Below, in pieces: positions 24,680-33,593 of a stretch of DNA of 64,000 nucleotides. Within the stretch, counting starts at the first letter, position 1, and every line of letters begins with the position of its first letter. Position numbers and translations under genes: made by a program. This stretch comes from Chishuiella changwenlii. GTDB lineage: Bacteria > Bacteroidota > Bacteroidia > Flavobacteriales > Weeksellaceae. The DNA lies in assembly GCF_900142565.1 (NCBI RefSeq), contig NZ_FRBH01000009.1, positions 109,227-173,226 of the forward strand, written 5' to 3'. The notes under the pieces are model-generated. The model made no database searches, had not been told where the DNA came from, and was given only the letters and a program-made list of their open reading frames with translations.

Positions 24680-25729
24680 ATGACACAACAAGCAATCGAT
24701 GAGATATTTATGTCTCGTTGTATACAAATAGCATCAAACGGGTTAGGAACAACATATCCTAATCCGTTTGTTGGTTCTGTAATCGTACATAATAATAAAA
24801 TTATTGGAGAAGGTTTTACTTCTAAATACGGAGGTCCACATGCCGAAGTAAATGCAATTAATTCTGTAAAAGATAAAGAATTACTAAAAGAAAGTACGCT
24901 TTATGTAACATTAGAGCCATGTTCTCATTTTGGTAAAACTCCACCTTGTGCTAATTTAATCATCGAAAAAGAAATACCTAAAGTTGTCATTGGAACATTA
25001 GATCCTTTTGCAAAAGTAAATGGCCAAGGTTATTTACGTTTATTAAAAAATGGTATTGACGTTAGATTAGGTGTTTTAGAAAAAGAATGTCTTGCGCTTA
25101 ATAAACGTTTTATTACTTTCCATGAAAAAAAGAGACCATATATTATCTTAAAATGGGCACAGACCGAGGATGGATACATGGGAAGAGATGATGTACAAAA
25201 ATGGATTACAAACCAGTATAGTAAACAATTAGTACATAAATGGAGAACAGAAGAACAAGCTATTTTAGTTGGAAAAAACACAACATTAATAGATAATCCA
25301 CAGCTTAATACAAGATTGTGGGATGGTAATAATCCTGTTCGCATTGCTATTGATAAAAATCTTGCTATACCACAAAGTTTCCATCTATACGATCAAACTC
25401 AACAAACTGTTATATTTAACTCGATAGAAAATTCGGAACAAGAAAATTTAAAATTAGTTCAGTTAGATTTTTCTACAGAAATAGTTCCTCAAATTCTTAA
25501 TTATTTATACGAAGCTAATATTCAATCTTTAATTATCGAAGGTGGAAGTGCAACTATTCAGCGTTTTATAAACTTAAACCTTTGGGACGAAGCTAGAATT
25601 TTAAGTTCTGATACTATTTGGAACGATGGTATTTTAGCACCAAGATTAAAAGGAACAAGAACAGAAAAGTTTCGTTTTTTAAATGATGAATTAGTAATTT
25701 TTGAAAATAGAATTGAAGAAGAGATTTAA
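24680..25729 (+). CDS. ribD: riboflavin biosynthesis protein RibD (deaminase/reductase)
   Basis: This is a bifunctional 349-residue enzyme of the riboflavin pathway. The N-terminal zinc deaminase has H54 and E56 (GPHAEVNA) plus C81 and C90 in EPCSHFGKTPPC. The C-terminal reductase has LKWAQTEDGYMG, EEQAILVGKNTTLIDNPQLN and IEGGSATIQRF. Two bases of the pyrimidine precursor pathway are thus handled by one protein: deamination, then NADPH-dependent side-chain reduction. The ATG at 24680 (MTQQAIDEIFMSRC) is preferred to a TTG at 24653 that would overlap the DUF349 gene. It is the last gene of its operon; no FMN riboswitch is visible. Confidence 0.95.
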   Translation: MTQQAIDEIFMSRCIQIASNGLGTTYPNPFVGSVIVHNNKIIGEGFTSKYGGPHAEVNAINSVKDKELLKESTLYVTLEPCSHFGKTPPCANLIIEKEIPKVVIGTLDPFAKVNGQGYLRLLKNGIDVRLGVLEKECLALNKRFITFHEKKRPYIILKWAQTEDGYMGRDDVQKWITNQYSKQLVHKWRTEEQAILVGKNTTLIDNPQLNTRLWDGNNPVRIAIDKNLAIPQSFHLYDQTQQTVIFNSIENSEQENLKLVQLDFSTEIVPQILNYLYEANIQSLIIEGGSATIQRFINLNLWDEARILSSDTIWNDGILAPRLKGTRTEKFRFLNDELVIFENRIEEEI

Positions 25730-25804
25730 GATTTTAAGACATAAGATTTAAGGATATTGACAGTTATATTTTTTCCAAAATACTTGATAAACTGTCTTAG
25801 TCTT

Positions 25805-25852
25805 AGTTCTTGATACAAAATCCTATTGAACTTCACTTGAACTGATAGTTTT
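25805..25852. repeat. degenerate half copy of repeat family 1
   Basis: Read on the minus strand, it gives TCAGTTCAAGTGAAGTTC followed by ATTTTGTATCAAGAAC. This parallels the left arm of the 9854 and 10081 copies with several substitutions. Confidence 0.55.
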
Positions 25853-25878
25853 TTTAATATACAATATCTATAATATAA

Positions 25879-25907
25879 TGTCCTCCTGAAACAATTTCAG
25901 GAGGACA
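25879..25907. terminator. perfect 13-bp hairpin, possible terminator
   Basis: TGTCCTCCTGAAA and TTTCAGGAGGACA are perfect complements around a 3-nt loop. No T run follows on either side, so factor-independent termination is uncertain. It lies 150 nt after ribD. Confidence 0.4.
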
Positions 25908-25984
25908 AATATTTATGTTTTAATTTAAAAATCTACTCTTTCACGTTGAACTTATCGAAACCGAAATTATATATTCAAATTTGT

Positions 25985-26108
25985 CAAGCTTTGTCATATT
26001 GAACCTGTCGAAGTATCATTTCAGCTTTGCATCGTATAAGGAAGACATACCAGACTTAAACTAAACTTATCATTACATAATATTTAGTTTTGTCATAAAA
26101 ATCAAACT
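25985..26108. repeat. intergenic repeat family 2, copy 2
   Basis: It shares with 5657-5804 the left part (TGTCATATTGAACCTGTCGA) and the right part (AGACTTAAACTAAACTTATC, then TTTAGTTTTGTCATAAAAA). The middle differs in sequence and is shorter. Confidence 0.65.
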
Positions 26109-26138
26109 GAAAGTTTTTCGACTTTATAAAAAAGATTA

Positions 26139-26483
26139 TTATTCTCTCAAAATTTTATTCATTGCTTTTCCTTTCGCTAATTCATCTATCAGCTTATCAA
26201 GAAATCTAATTTTTTGATACAAAGGATCCTGAATCTCTTCTACTCTATATCCACAGATAACACCTTTTATTTTATCTACATTTGGATTTAAATGAGCGTG
26301 AGCAAAAAAAGATTCAAAATCAATTTTGTCTTCTATTATTTTTTCTAAATCTGTAGAATTATAACCTGTTAACCAATAAATAACTTCGTGTAATTCTTCT
26401 ACTGTTCTTCCTTTACTTTCTACCTTTTTTACATAATGTGGATATACACTTGCAAAAGATATTTTAAAAACCTTTGTATTCAT
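26139..26483 (-). CDS. DUF2200 family protein
   Basis: This 114-residue cytosolic protein matches the DUF2200 pattern: KISFASVYPHYVKKVESKGR at the start, EVIYWLTGYN, FFAHAHLNPNVDKIKGVICG, then a helical end (IRFLDKLIDELAKGKAMNKI). Family members are widespread and uncharacterised. pepE lies 29 nt upstream on the same strand, so the two are probably co-transcribed. Confidence 0.85.
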   Translation of the reverse strand: MNTKVFKISFASVYPHYVKKVESKGRTVEELHEVIYWLTGYNSTDLEKIIEDKIDFESFFAHAHLNPNVDKIKGVICGYRVEEIQDPLYQKIRFLDKLIDELAKGKAMNKILRE

Positions 26484-26512
26484 CTGTTATTTATTTTTTG
26501 TGATTAACAATG

Positions 26513-27232
26513 TTATGAATAAATGGTAGCAGATAATTTTCCTGATTCAACTTCTATAGCATCTTCATTTGGTTTAAAAATACGTGCTTTTAAAGTTCCT
26601 TTTAATTCTATTTCTCCGTTTTCTACGCGTAACCAACTCCCTTCTCTTAATCCAATAACTGATTGTGAATTAAATTTATGAAATTCATTAATGCGTGTTT
26701 CTCTTGTTTCTCCTTTATGTGTTGAATTTGGATCTGGGTCTAAATAATGAGGATTAATGTTAAATGGTAAAAACTGTAAAGCATTAAAACTAGGCGGATA
26801 AACAATTGGCATATCATTCGTTGTTCCTATTGTTAAACCAGTCATATTACTTCCTGCACTACTTCCCATGTATGGAACTCCATTTGCTACAACTTCTCTA
26901 ATAACATCTACCAAACCAAGTTCGTACAATGTTTTTAATAATAAAAATGTATTTCCTCCTCCAATAAAAATAGCCTTTGCATTGCGTACGGCTTCTTTTG
27001 GATCATTGTATGTATGTAATCCTGAAACTTTAATTCCAAAAGGTTCTAAAGCATTCACCACATTTTGTGTATAATCATCGTGAGAAATACCAGAAGGACG
27101 AGCAAATGGTATAAATAATAATTCATCTGTTTTTAAGAAATCTATTACTTCTTCTCGAATATATTCTAAATATCCACTACCATAAATTGTACTTGTACTT
27201 ACAACAAGTAAACGATAATTTGGATTAATCAT
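26513..27232 (-). CDS. pepE: dipeptidase E (alpha-aspartyl dipeptidase)
   Basis: This 239-residue cytosolic serine peptidase of family S51 hydrolyses dipeptides with N-terminal aspartate. FIGGGNTFLLLKTL at about 89-102 and GSSAGSNM at 123-130, with nucleophile S125, are family hallmarks. FNINPHYLDPDPNSTHKG supplies the histidine region. Length is close to the Salmonella enzyme. It is followed after 29 nt by the DUF2200 gene and has a TAACTTTG box 17 nt upstream. Confidence 0.92.
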   Translation of the reverse strand: MINPNYRLLVVSTSTIYGSGYLEYIREEVIDFLKTDELLFIPFARPSGISHDDYTQNVVNALEPFGIKVSGLHTYNDPKEAVRNAKAIFIGGGNTFLLLKTLYELGLVDVIREVVANGVPYMGSSAGSNMTGLTIGTTNDMPIVYPPSFNALQFLPFNINPHYLDPDPNSTHKGETRETRINEFHKFNSQSVIGLREGSWLRVENGEIELKGTLKARIFKPNEDAIEVESGKLSATIYS

Positions 27233-27249
27233 ATTTATTTAATTTTTAT

Positions 27250-27257
27250 CAAAGTTA
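27250..27257 (-). promoter_or_regulatory. putative -7 box of pepE
   Basis: On the minus strand this reads TAACTTTG, 17 nt before the ATG. Confidence 0.4.
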
Positions 27258-27283
27258 AGTTATTTGTATTTTTTAAGTTCTGT

Positions 27284-27895
27284 CTATTTCAATTTTTCAG
27301 TTAAGAATTCTAACTTTTCTGTTATTTTTTCTATTTCCCAATTCCACCATTCCATTGCGAGTAATTCATCAATTTTTTCTTGCGAAAATCTTTTCTTTAT
27401 TTCTTTTGCAGGGTTTCCTCCTACAATACTGTAAGGTTCTACATCTTTTGTTACTGTAGAATTTGTTGAAATTATAGCACCATTTCCTATTTTTACACCT
27501 GGCATTATTGTTACATTATGTCCAATCCAAACATCATTTTCAATTATTGTATCGCCCTTATAAGGTAAATCCTCAGCTTTTGGAGTTGATTTCACCCAAT
27601 CTTTACCAAAAATATAAAACGGATAGGCTGTTATTCCATCCATTTTATGATTTGCTCCATTCATTATAAATTTCACATCAGAAGCTATCATACAAAACTT
27701 TCCGATTATTAATTTATCACCAATAAAATCAAAATGATATTTTACATTTTTTTCAAAATTTTCTACATTATCAAAATCATCATAATAGGTATAATCACCA
27801 ACTATAATATTGGGATTTTTGATGATATTTTTAAGAAAACATAACTTATTATAATGAGGCAATGGAAATATTTCGTTTTTATCTGGAATTTGCAT
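27284..27895 (-). CDS. Vat/CatB-family xenobiotic O-acetyltransferase
   Basis: This 203-residue left-handed beta-helix acetyltransferase shows the order typical of streptogramin A (Vat) and class B chloramphenicol acetyltransferases: IIVGDYTYYDDF near 30-41, KLIIGKFCMIASDVKFIMNG at 61-80, and ANHKMDG with the catalytic histidine H83. These are followed by the hexapeptide strands WIGHNVTIMPGVKIGNGAII and then VGGNPAKEIKKRFS. The MNGANHKMDG stretch resembles Vat more than CatB, as far as I recall. Acetyl-CoA-dependent inactivation of an antibiotic is plausible but unproven; many such proteins act on other substrates. No mobile element is next to it. Confidence 0.75.
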   Translation of the reverse strand: MQIPDKNEIFPLPHYNKLCFLKNIIKNPNIIVGDYTYYDDFDNVENFEKNVKYHFDFIGDKLIIGKFCMIASDVKFIMNGANHKMDGITAYPFYIFGKDWVKSTPKAEDLPYKGDTIIENDVWIGHNVTIMPGVKIGNGAIISTNSTVTKDVEPYSIVGGNPAKEIKKRFSQEKIDELLAMEWWNWEIEKITEKLEFLTEKLK

Positions 27896-27997
27896 TTTAA
27901 AAGGTTTATTAATTTATCCTAATCTCTACTTGTTATCTAAGTTTTAGTAAATATACAAACAGATATAAAATAATGGTAATTCATAAATTTTCAATAT

Positions 27998-28025
27998 AAA
28001 AAAAGAGAGCTAAAAGCTCTCTTTT
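27998..28025 (-). terminator. terminator of the ABC exporter operon
   Basis: A perfect 11-bp stem AAAAGAGAGCT / AGCTCTCTTTT with a 3-nt loop is followed on the minus strand by a T run. It lies just after the permease stop codon. Confidence 0.85.
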
Positions 28026-28042
28026 GATATTTAGAATAAAAT

Positions 28043-29362
28043 TTAATTCTTGTAATTAATCCACTTAATAATTTCTTTTACTGTTGGTTTCTTCCCATAA
28101 ATTAAAATTCCGATACGGTAAATTTTAGAAGCAACATACACCATAAAAATTGTACTAATTAGTAATAAAAATAAGGATAATGCTAACTGCCACATGGGAA
28201 CATCGAACGGAATTCGGGTTATCATAGAAATGGGCGATGTTAAAGGAATCATAGATAACCAAAAAGCAACAGGACCATCGGGATTCTCAAAAGTTGTCAT
28301 ACTTCCGTATAAACCAATCATCATCGGCACCAATGGGAAATATGTAAACTGTTGCGTATCTGTATCATTATCTACAGCAGAACCAATTGCTGCAAAAACA
28401 GAACTATAAAATAAATAACCCAATACAAAATAAGCAATAAAAGTAAAAATGATTAATGGATAATTAAACGTTAACAAGACTTCACTTATTTCTGTTACTT
28501 TATGCATCATATCAGGATTTGTTTCTGCCATTTGTGTTTGATTCATCATTATCTGTGCTTGATCTATACGAGAAGAAGCTAATACTGGAAAAGCTAAAAG
28601 CAAACTCATTGTCATAGCAATCCATATTGCAAATTGTGTAACAGCAACTAAAGTTGTTCCTAGTATTTTCCCCATCATTAAATCGAATGGTTTTACCGAA
28701 GAAATAATGATTTCTACTACTCTATTGTTCTTTTCTTCAACCACAGAGCGCATTACTTTAACTCCGTAAATCATAACGAACATAAAAATGATATACGTTA
28801 AAAATATAGACAGCGCAATTTTTAACTCGACTCCTGTATCTTCTTTTCCGTCTTTTACGTTGTATACGTTAATATTCACTCTAGCTTTAGAAGAATCTAA
28901 ATCAACTAAATTAATACCAGCTTTTAACTGTTTATGTTTCTCAATTTTATCGCTTATAGTATGCGCTAATTTTTCTCTATCTGTAATTCCAAGATTACCA
29001 TTGGTAAACAATTGTGTGTTTTTCTCAATATTACTATAATTTCCATCTGTATTTTTAGGAATATATAATATCGCGTTTAAATATTCACTATCCTTTAAAG
29101 TATCTTTTATCGATTGTAATTCTTGAGGAGTATAAATACTAAACATCATTTGTTTTGACGACTTAAATGATGTTAAAAACTCAGCGCTCTCATCAACAAT
29201 CGCAACATTTTTCACTTCTGAATTATTTGCAGAACTTAAAAAGAAAATAACAGCTCCAGCTCCAGCAATTAATAATGGAGAAAGAAATGTCATTATAATA
29301 AATGCCTTGTTTTTTACTTGAGAAAAGAATTCGCGTTGCGCAATCAAAAATATATTTTTCAT
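28043..29362 (-). CDS. ABC-2 type transporter permease (NatB-like)
   Basis: This 439-residue membrane protein begins MKNIFLIAQREFFSQVKNKA, typical of ABC-2/NatB permeases. A first membrane helix lies near residues 20-43, a large extracytoplasmic domain runs to about 180, and at least five helices follow, including IFLTYIIFMFVMIYGVKVMR and LIIFTFIAYFVLGYLFYSSV. The cytoplasmic segment VVEEKNNRVVEIIISSVKPF is conserved in NatB-type exporters. Its ATPase gene lies 12 nt upstream. The substrate, perhaps Na+ or a small molecule, is unknown. Confidence 0.87.
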   Translation of the reverse strand: MKNIFLIAQREFFSQVKNKAFIIMTFLSPLLIAGAGAVIFFLSSANNSEVKNVAIVDESAEFLTSFKSSKQMMFSIYTPQELQSIKDTLKDSEYLNAILYIPKNTDGNYSNIEKNTQLFTNGNLGITDREKLAHTISDKIEKHKQLKAGINLVDLDSSKARVNINVYNVKDGKEDTGVELKIALSIFLTYIIFMFVMIYGVKVMRSVVEEKNNRVVEIIISSVKPFDLMMGKILGTTLVAVTQFAIWIAMTMSLLLAFPVLASSRIDQAQIMMNQTQMAETNPDMMHKVTEISEVLLTFNYPLIIFTFIAYFVLGYLFYSSVFAAIGSAVDNDTDTQQFTYFPLVPMMIGLYGSMTTFENPDGPVAFWLSMIPLTSPISMITRIPFDVPMWQLALSLFLLLISTIFMVYVASKIYRIGILIYGKKPTVKEIIKWINYKN

Positions 29363-29374
29363 CTATAATTTAGC

Positions 29375-30307
29375 TTATAAGTTAGAGTTAGAACTACGTT
29401 TTACGGCTTCCAAAAAGACATCATTCATAGATGGAATAATCTCTTTAAATTGATGTACTTGTCCAATACTCATTAATTTATTAAGTATTTCATTAGTGTG
29501 TATAGTTTTATTATACAATAAATTAAGGCTTGTTCTTTGATGTTTTACTTCAACATTAGACAAATCAAACTCATTAGATAAATTTTGTAAACCATCTGCA
29601 GATACATTTTCTAATTCTACCTGAAATTTCCCTGTTTTAAATTGATTACGAACTTCTTCTATTGTACCATCTAATACTTTATTAGACTGATTAATTAATG
29701 CTACGTGATCACACATTTCTTCAACAGACTCCATTCTATGTGTAGAAAAAATAATTGTTGTTCCTTTATCTCTCAATTCTAAAATTTCGTTGGCAATAAT
29801 TTGAGCATTCACAGGATCGAATCCACTAAAAGGTTCATCAAAAATTAATAATGAAGGTTCGTGGATAACTGTAATTACAAACTGAACTTTTTGTCCCATT
29901 CCTTTCGATAATTCGCTTAGCTTTTTATTCCACCACGACATCATTCCAAGTTTCTCAAACCAATATTCTGTTCTTCTTTTAGCTTCTGCAGTCGAAAGAC
30001 CTTTTAATTTTGCAAAATAAAGCGCTTGTTCACCAACTTTCATGTTTTTATACAAACCTCTTTCTTCTGGCATGTAACCAACTTGTGCTATCGATTTTTT
30101 TGTTAATGGTTCTCCATTTAGAAAAATAGTTCCACTATCTGGTGCTGTAATTTGATTAACTATGCGTATAAAAGTAGTTTTTCCTGCTCCATTTGGTCCT
30201 AAAAGCCCATAAATAGAACCTTGCGGAATATCTATACTAAAATCATTAAGCGCTACTTTATCTTTATATTTTCTTGTTAAGCCATTTGCTTGCAATAAAA
30301 AATCCAT
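29375..30307 (-). CDS. ABC transporter ATP-binding protein (NatA-like)
   Basis: This 310-residue ATPase is the partner of the ABC-2 permease. The Walker A motif GPNGAGKTT is near residues 37-45, the signature is LSKGMGQ, Walker B is LLIFDEPFSGFDP, and the switch histidine lies in FSTHRMES. The C-terminal 80 residues form the extra regulatory domain common in NatA/CcmA-like exporters. It is the first gene of the two-gene operon and diverges from nrnA across 136 bp. Confidence 0.92.
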   Translation of the reverse strand: MDFLLQANGLTRKYKDKVALNDFSIDIPQGSIYGLLGPNGAGKTTFIRIVNQITAPDSGTIFLNGEPLTKKSIAQVGYMPEERGLYKNMKVGEQALYFAKLKGLSTAEAKRRTEYWFEKLGMMSWWNKKLSELSKGMGQKVQFVITVIHEPSLLIFDEPFSGFDPVNAQIIANEILELRDKGTTIIFSTHRMESVEEMCDHVALINQSNKVLDGTIEEVRNQFKTGKFQVELENVSADGLQNLSNEFDLSNVEVKHQRTSLNLLYNKTIHTNEILNKLMSIGQVHQFKEIIPSMNDVFLEAVKRSSNSNL

Positions 30308-30430
30308 CGTCTTGTTATTTGAACTGTAAAATTAGTAAGAAGAAAGTAGATTACGTTACACTATTTCATGAGATTAATTTGGATTTAGCAATTATTGTCT
30401 TTAGCCTCCATTTTTTTTGAGTTGTTTGTT

Positions 30431-30438
30431 TATCTTTG
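30431..30438 (+). promoter_or_regulatory. putative -7 box very close to the nrnA start
   Basis: TATCTTTG matches TAnnTTTG and ends only 5 nt before the ATG at 30444. This would place transcription start at or next to the start codon (leaderless or nearly so). Confidence 0.5.
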
Positions 30439-30443
30439 CAACT

Positions 30444-31469
30444 ATGCAAATGACAAATTTCGAAGAGCTAAAAGCTCTTTTAAAATCAACATCGAAGAAA
30501 ATAGCTATTCTTCCTCACAAAAATCCTGATGGAGATGCGATAGGTTCTACTTTGGCTATGTTCCATTATTTAAAAAAATTGGGACACCAATGTAATGTTG
30601 TTGCACCAAATGATTTTCCTAAATTTCTAAAATGGATGCCTGCTGCAAAAGACATTGTTATTGCAGATTATAAGGCAAAAGTTGCAGAAGCAATTATACA
30701 TCAAGCAGATTTAATCTTTATTTTAGATTTTAATACTATTACTCGTATTGATGATTTAGGAAATTGGGTAGAACGTTCTATTGCGCCTAAAATATTAATT
30801 GATCATCATCGCGAACCAGATACATTCGATTTTATGTATTCTGATATTGAAATGCCAGCAACTTGTCAAATGGTTTATAATTTTATAGAAGCCATGGGCG
30901 ACTTAGATAAAATAGACAAAGGCATTGCTGAGTGTATTTACACAGGAATGATGACAGATACTGGAGGTTTCCGCTTTCGTAATACATCAGCTGATACACA
31001 CAGAATTGTTGCCGAATTAATAGACAAAGGTGTAGAAGTTGACAAAGTAACTTCTTATGTCAACGACTCACAAACACAAGGACGATTAAAATTATTAGCA
31101 TTAACCCTAAACAATTTAACTTTCTTACCAGAATACCGTACAGCATTTATGTTTTTAACACGTGAAGATTTGTTAGCAAATGGTTTTCAGAAAGGAGATA
31201 CGGAAGGTTTTGTTAATTATGGTCTAAGTGTAGAAAATTTCATTTTTTCTATTATTTTTATCGAAGATACACATCACGATTTTATTAAAATATCACTTCG
31301 ATCAAAAGGAGATTTTGATGTAAATGAGTTTTCGCGTAAACATTTTAATGGTGGTGGGCACATGAATGCTGCTGGTGGACGATCAGATGTTTCTATAGAA
31401 GAAACAATTGCTTATTTACAAAGTATTTTACCCGAATATAAAGAGAAATTGACTAATATTGTCATCTAA
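30444..31469 (+). CDS. DHH-family phosphoesterase (NrnA-like nanoRNase/pAp phosphatase)
   Basis: This is a DHH-DHHA1 protein of 341 residues. Motifs HKNPDGDAIGS, ILDFNTITR, IDHHREPD (DHH motif), GMMTDTGGFRF and the C-terminal GGGHMNAAGG are all present. NrnA-type enzymes degrade very short RNA and 3'-phosphoadenosine 5'-phosphate. The start at 30444 (or the second ATG at 30450) is preferred over a TTG at 30417, because the promoter box would otherwise lie inside the gene. The gldI start codon follows its stop directly, so the two form an operon. Confidence 0.9.
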   Translation: MQMTNFEELKALLKSTSKKIAILPHKNPDGDAIGSTLAMFHYLKKLGHQCNVVAPNDFPKFLKWMPAAKDIVIADYKAKVAEAIIHQADLIFILDFNTITRIDDLGNWVERSIAPKILIDHHREPDTFDFMYSDIEMPATCQMVYNFIEAMGDLDKIDKGIAECIYTGMMTDTGGFRFRNTSADTHRIVAELIDKGVEVDKVTSYVNDSQTQGRLKLLALTLNNLTFLPEYRTAFMFLTREDLLANGFQKGDTEGFVNYGLSVENFIFSIIFIEDTHHDFIKISLRSKGDFDVNEFSRKHFNGGGHMNAAGGRSDVSIEETIAYLQSILPEYKEKLTNIVI

Positions 31470-31997
31470 ATGAAAAGAATTATCCTAATAGCTTTCGCAT
31501 TAATTGGTTTATTAAGTTGTGAACAAAAAGTAATACAATATCCTGTTGAGTATTCTAATGATGATTTTATGAAACGCTCGCAAGAACGTGGAAAAATTTT
31601 ACACCAAGAAGAATTACAATGGTTTGATGAGTATATGAAAAAATCAGATCTAAAATATGTAAAAACAAGTTCTGGTTTTTGGATTTCTAACAATGGACAG
31701 AGAACTGAGCAAACAGCTAATAAAGGAGATTACATTGAGTTTCAATATCAAGTTACAGATTTAGAAAATAATGTTATTTATTCTTATCAAGATAATGGCA
31801 TTAAAAAAGTTGTACTAGGTAAAGCAGATTTAGCAAGAGGTTTACACGCCGGACTACAATATATTCCACAAGGAGAGAGTGCAAAACTATTATTACCTTC
31901 ATTTTTAGGGTATGGTGGTTATGGAGATGAAGGAAAAATAGGTCCAGATGAACCAATTATTATGGATGTAAAAGTCTTAAAAATAAATAAACACTAA
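31470..31997 (+). CDS. gldI: gliding motility-associated FKBP-type PPIase lipoprotein GldI
   Basis: This 175-residue lipoprotein has a short signal peptide ending in the lipobox LLSC (Cys17). A linker with [18 protein letters not shown] comes before one FKBP domain from about residue 60 ([13 protein letters not shown] to [10 protein letters not shown]). FKBP-type proteins isomerise prolyl bonds and chaperone folding; GldI is required for gliding in Flavobacterium johnsoniae, where it assists envelope proteins of the gliding/T9SS machinery. The next gene is another PPIase lipoprotein, 8 nt downstream. Whether this strain glides cannot be told from the window. Confidence 0.8.
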   Translation: MKRIILIAFALIGLLSCEQKVIQYPVEYSNDDFMKRSQERGKILHQEELQWFDEYMKKSDLKYVKTSSGFWISNNGQRTEQTANKGDYIEFQYQVTDLENNVIYSYQDNGIKKVVLGKADLARGLHAGLQYIPQGESAKLLLPSFLGYGGYGDEGKIGPDEPIIMDVKVLKINKH

Positions 31998-32005
31998 AAC
32001 CTATA

Positions 32006-33082
32006 ATGAAAAAATTATTATTAATCTTAACAGTTATAACTACGTTAGTTAGTTGTGGTGTTAAAATCCCAAAATCGATGAGCAAAGAAGAATTTAAAAG
32101 TTTAGAAGACGGATTGTATGCTAAAATGACAACAAATCATGGTGCAATGACAATCAAATTATACGAAGAAGAAGCTCCAATGACGGTTGCTAATTTCGTT
32201 GGATTAGCAGAAGGAAAAAAAGAGAATAAAGCAAAAGCAAAAGGAGTTCCATATTATGATGGAATTGTTTTTCACCGTGTAATTAAAGATTTCATGATCC
32301 AAGGTGGAGATCCAGACGGAATTGGAACTGGAGGTCCTGGTTATGATTTTGAAGACGAATTTGAACCAAGTTTAAAACACGATAAAAAAGGAGTTTTATC
32401 TATGGCTAATTCTGGTCCTGCAACAAACGGTTCTCAGTTTTTTATTACAGAAGTTCCTACTCCATGGTTAGACGGACGTCACACAATCTTCGGACAAGTT
32501 GTTGAAGGTTTAGAAGTTGTTGATTCTATTTCTAATGTAGAAAAAACACCAAGTGACAAACCAGTTGTTCCTGTTGTTATTGAGAAAGTAGAGATTGCTC
32601 GTAAAGGTGATAAATACGCTAAATATGACGGAGCTAAAGCATTTGATGATGCAAAAGCTAATCATGCTAAAAAACAAGCAGAAGCTGAAGCAAAAATAAA
32701 AGCTGAAAAAGATGCTGAAATTAACAGACAAAAAGATTTAGAAGCTAAAGCACAAGTTACTCCTTCTGGTTTAAAATATGTAGTTATTGAAGAAGGTAAT
32801 GGAGCAAAACCAGTACAAGGAGATGCAATCCAAGTACACTACACTTTACGTTTAAATGATGGTGAGAAATTAGATTCTTCTTACGACAGAAGTCAACCAT
32901 TAGATGCTACAGTTGGTGTAACAGGATTAATCCAAGGTTGGATGGAAGCTTTAACAATGTTCAACAGAGGTTCTAAAGTTTTCTTAATTATCCCTGCTGA
33001 ATTAGGTTACGGATCTAGAGGAGCTGGAGGAGTTGTTCCACCAAACGCTACTTTATATTTTGATATGGAAGTTTTAGATTAA
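32006..33082 (+). CDS. cyclophilin-FKBP fusion peptidyl-prolyl isomerase lipoprotein
   Basis: This 358-residue protein begins with a lipoprotein signal (LITLVSCG). A cyclophilin domain (about 38-200) has [40 protein letters not shown] and [13 protein letters not shown] Lys/Ala/Glu-rich helical linker (about 205-250) leads to a C-terminal FKBP domain (about 255-358) with [20 protein letters not shown] and [20 protein letters not shown]. Two unrelated PPIase folds in one periplasm-facing lipoprotein suggest a folding factor for outer-membrane or secreted proteins. It is last in the nrnA-gldI-ppi operon, followed by a strong terminator. Confidence 0.92.
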   Translation: MKKLLLILTVITTLVSCGVKIPKSMSKEEFKSLEDGLYAKMTTNHGAMTIKLYEEEAPMTVANFVGLAEGKKENKAKAKGVPYYDGIVFHRVIKDFMIQGGDPDGIGTGGPGYDFEDEFEPSLKHDKKGVLSMANSGPATNGSQFFITEVPTPWLDGRHTIFGQVVEGLEVVDSISNVEKTPSDKPVVPVVIEKVEIARKGDKYAKYDGAKAFDDAKANHAKKQAEAEAKIKAEKDAEINRQKDLEAKAQVTPSGLKYVVIEEGNGAKPVQGDAIQVHYTLRLNDGEKLDSSYDRSQPLDATVGVTGLIQGWMEALTMFNRGSKVFLIIPAELGYGSRGAGGVVPPNATLYFDMEVLD

Positions 33083-33106
33083 TTAAAATCTACAAAACAT
33101 AAATTT

Positions 33107-33140
33107 AAAAAGGTTGTTTCTTAATAGAAACAACCTTTTT
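33107..33140 (+). terminator. terminator after cyclophilin-FKBP gene
   Basis: A perfect 14-bp stem AAAAAGGTTGTTTC / GAAACAACCTTTTT has a 6-nt loop. It also serves the convergent DUF4286 gene. Confidence 0.9.
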
Positions 33141-33166
33141 TAGTTAGTAATAATTACTAATATTTT

Positions 33167-33481
33167 TTAGCTAAAATCTCCTATATGATCCATTTCGCTA
33201 GCAAATGATAAAACATTTGTTCCGTATTTCTGAATACTCTTTTGTTGAATATCTGACAAAAAGTTATTTTTAAACTGATCTAAAGTCAATTCATCCTTCA
33301 CAAATAATTGCAACGAATAAGTTACTGCTCCTTTTTCTATATACGATGTAATCTTACCTAGACGAGCACCTTCAAAGCATTTCGACTTTAAATAATCATT
33401 GATATGTTCTTCTTTTAACCATAAAAACCAATCGTCATGTACTGTTTCTTCAACAATATAAGTGGTATTGTATAAAATCAT
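33167..33481 (-). CDS. DUF4286 family protein
   Basis: This 104-residue cytosolic protein starts MILYNTTYIVEETVHDDWFL, the conserved opening of DUF4286, with WLKEEHINDYL and a beta-strand VTYSLQLFVKD. The fold is probably ferredoxin-like. The function is unknown; members are common in Bacteroidota. The gene converges on the PPIase operon terminator. Confidence 0.85.
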   Translation of the reverse strand: MILYNTTYIVEETVHDDWFLWLKEEHINDYLKSKCFEGARLGKITSYIEKGAVTYSLQLFVKDELTLDQFKNNFLSDIQQKSIQKYGTNVLSFASEMDHIGDFS

Positions 33482-33593
33482 CTTTATTTTTTTTGCGAAG
33501 ATACAAAGGTTTTTCGGTAAATAATTTTTCTCAATAAGGAAGTTTAGTCAAGAAATTATGTTTAAATTTACCTATTATTCATAACAAAAAAGA

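Larger units (their letters stand above)
25730..26138. other. repeat-containing intergenic region
   Basis: No gene is supported here. The region begins with a short degenerate tandem of TAAGATTT-like units (25727-25756), then a reverse-orientation fragment of repeat family 1 (about 25805-25852), a perfect 13-bp hairpin, and copy 2 of repeat family 2. Confidence 0.65.

Noticed and set aside
24400..25729. FMN riboswitch for ribD
   Set aside because: ribD follows the DUF349 gene by 23 nt with no room for an RFN element.
25727..25756. Tandem repeat of TAAGATTT-like units after ribD
   Set aside because: Only about three imperfect units; too short to call more than a low-complexity tract.
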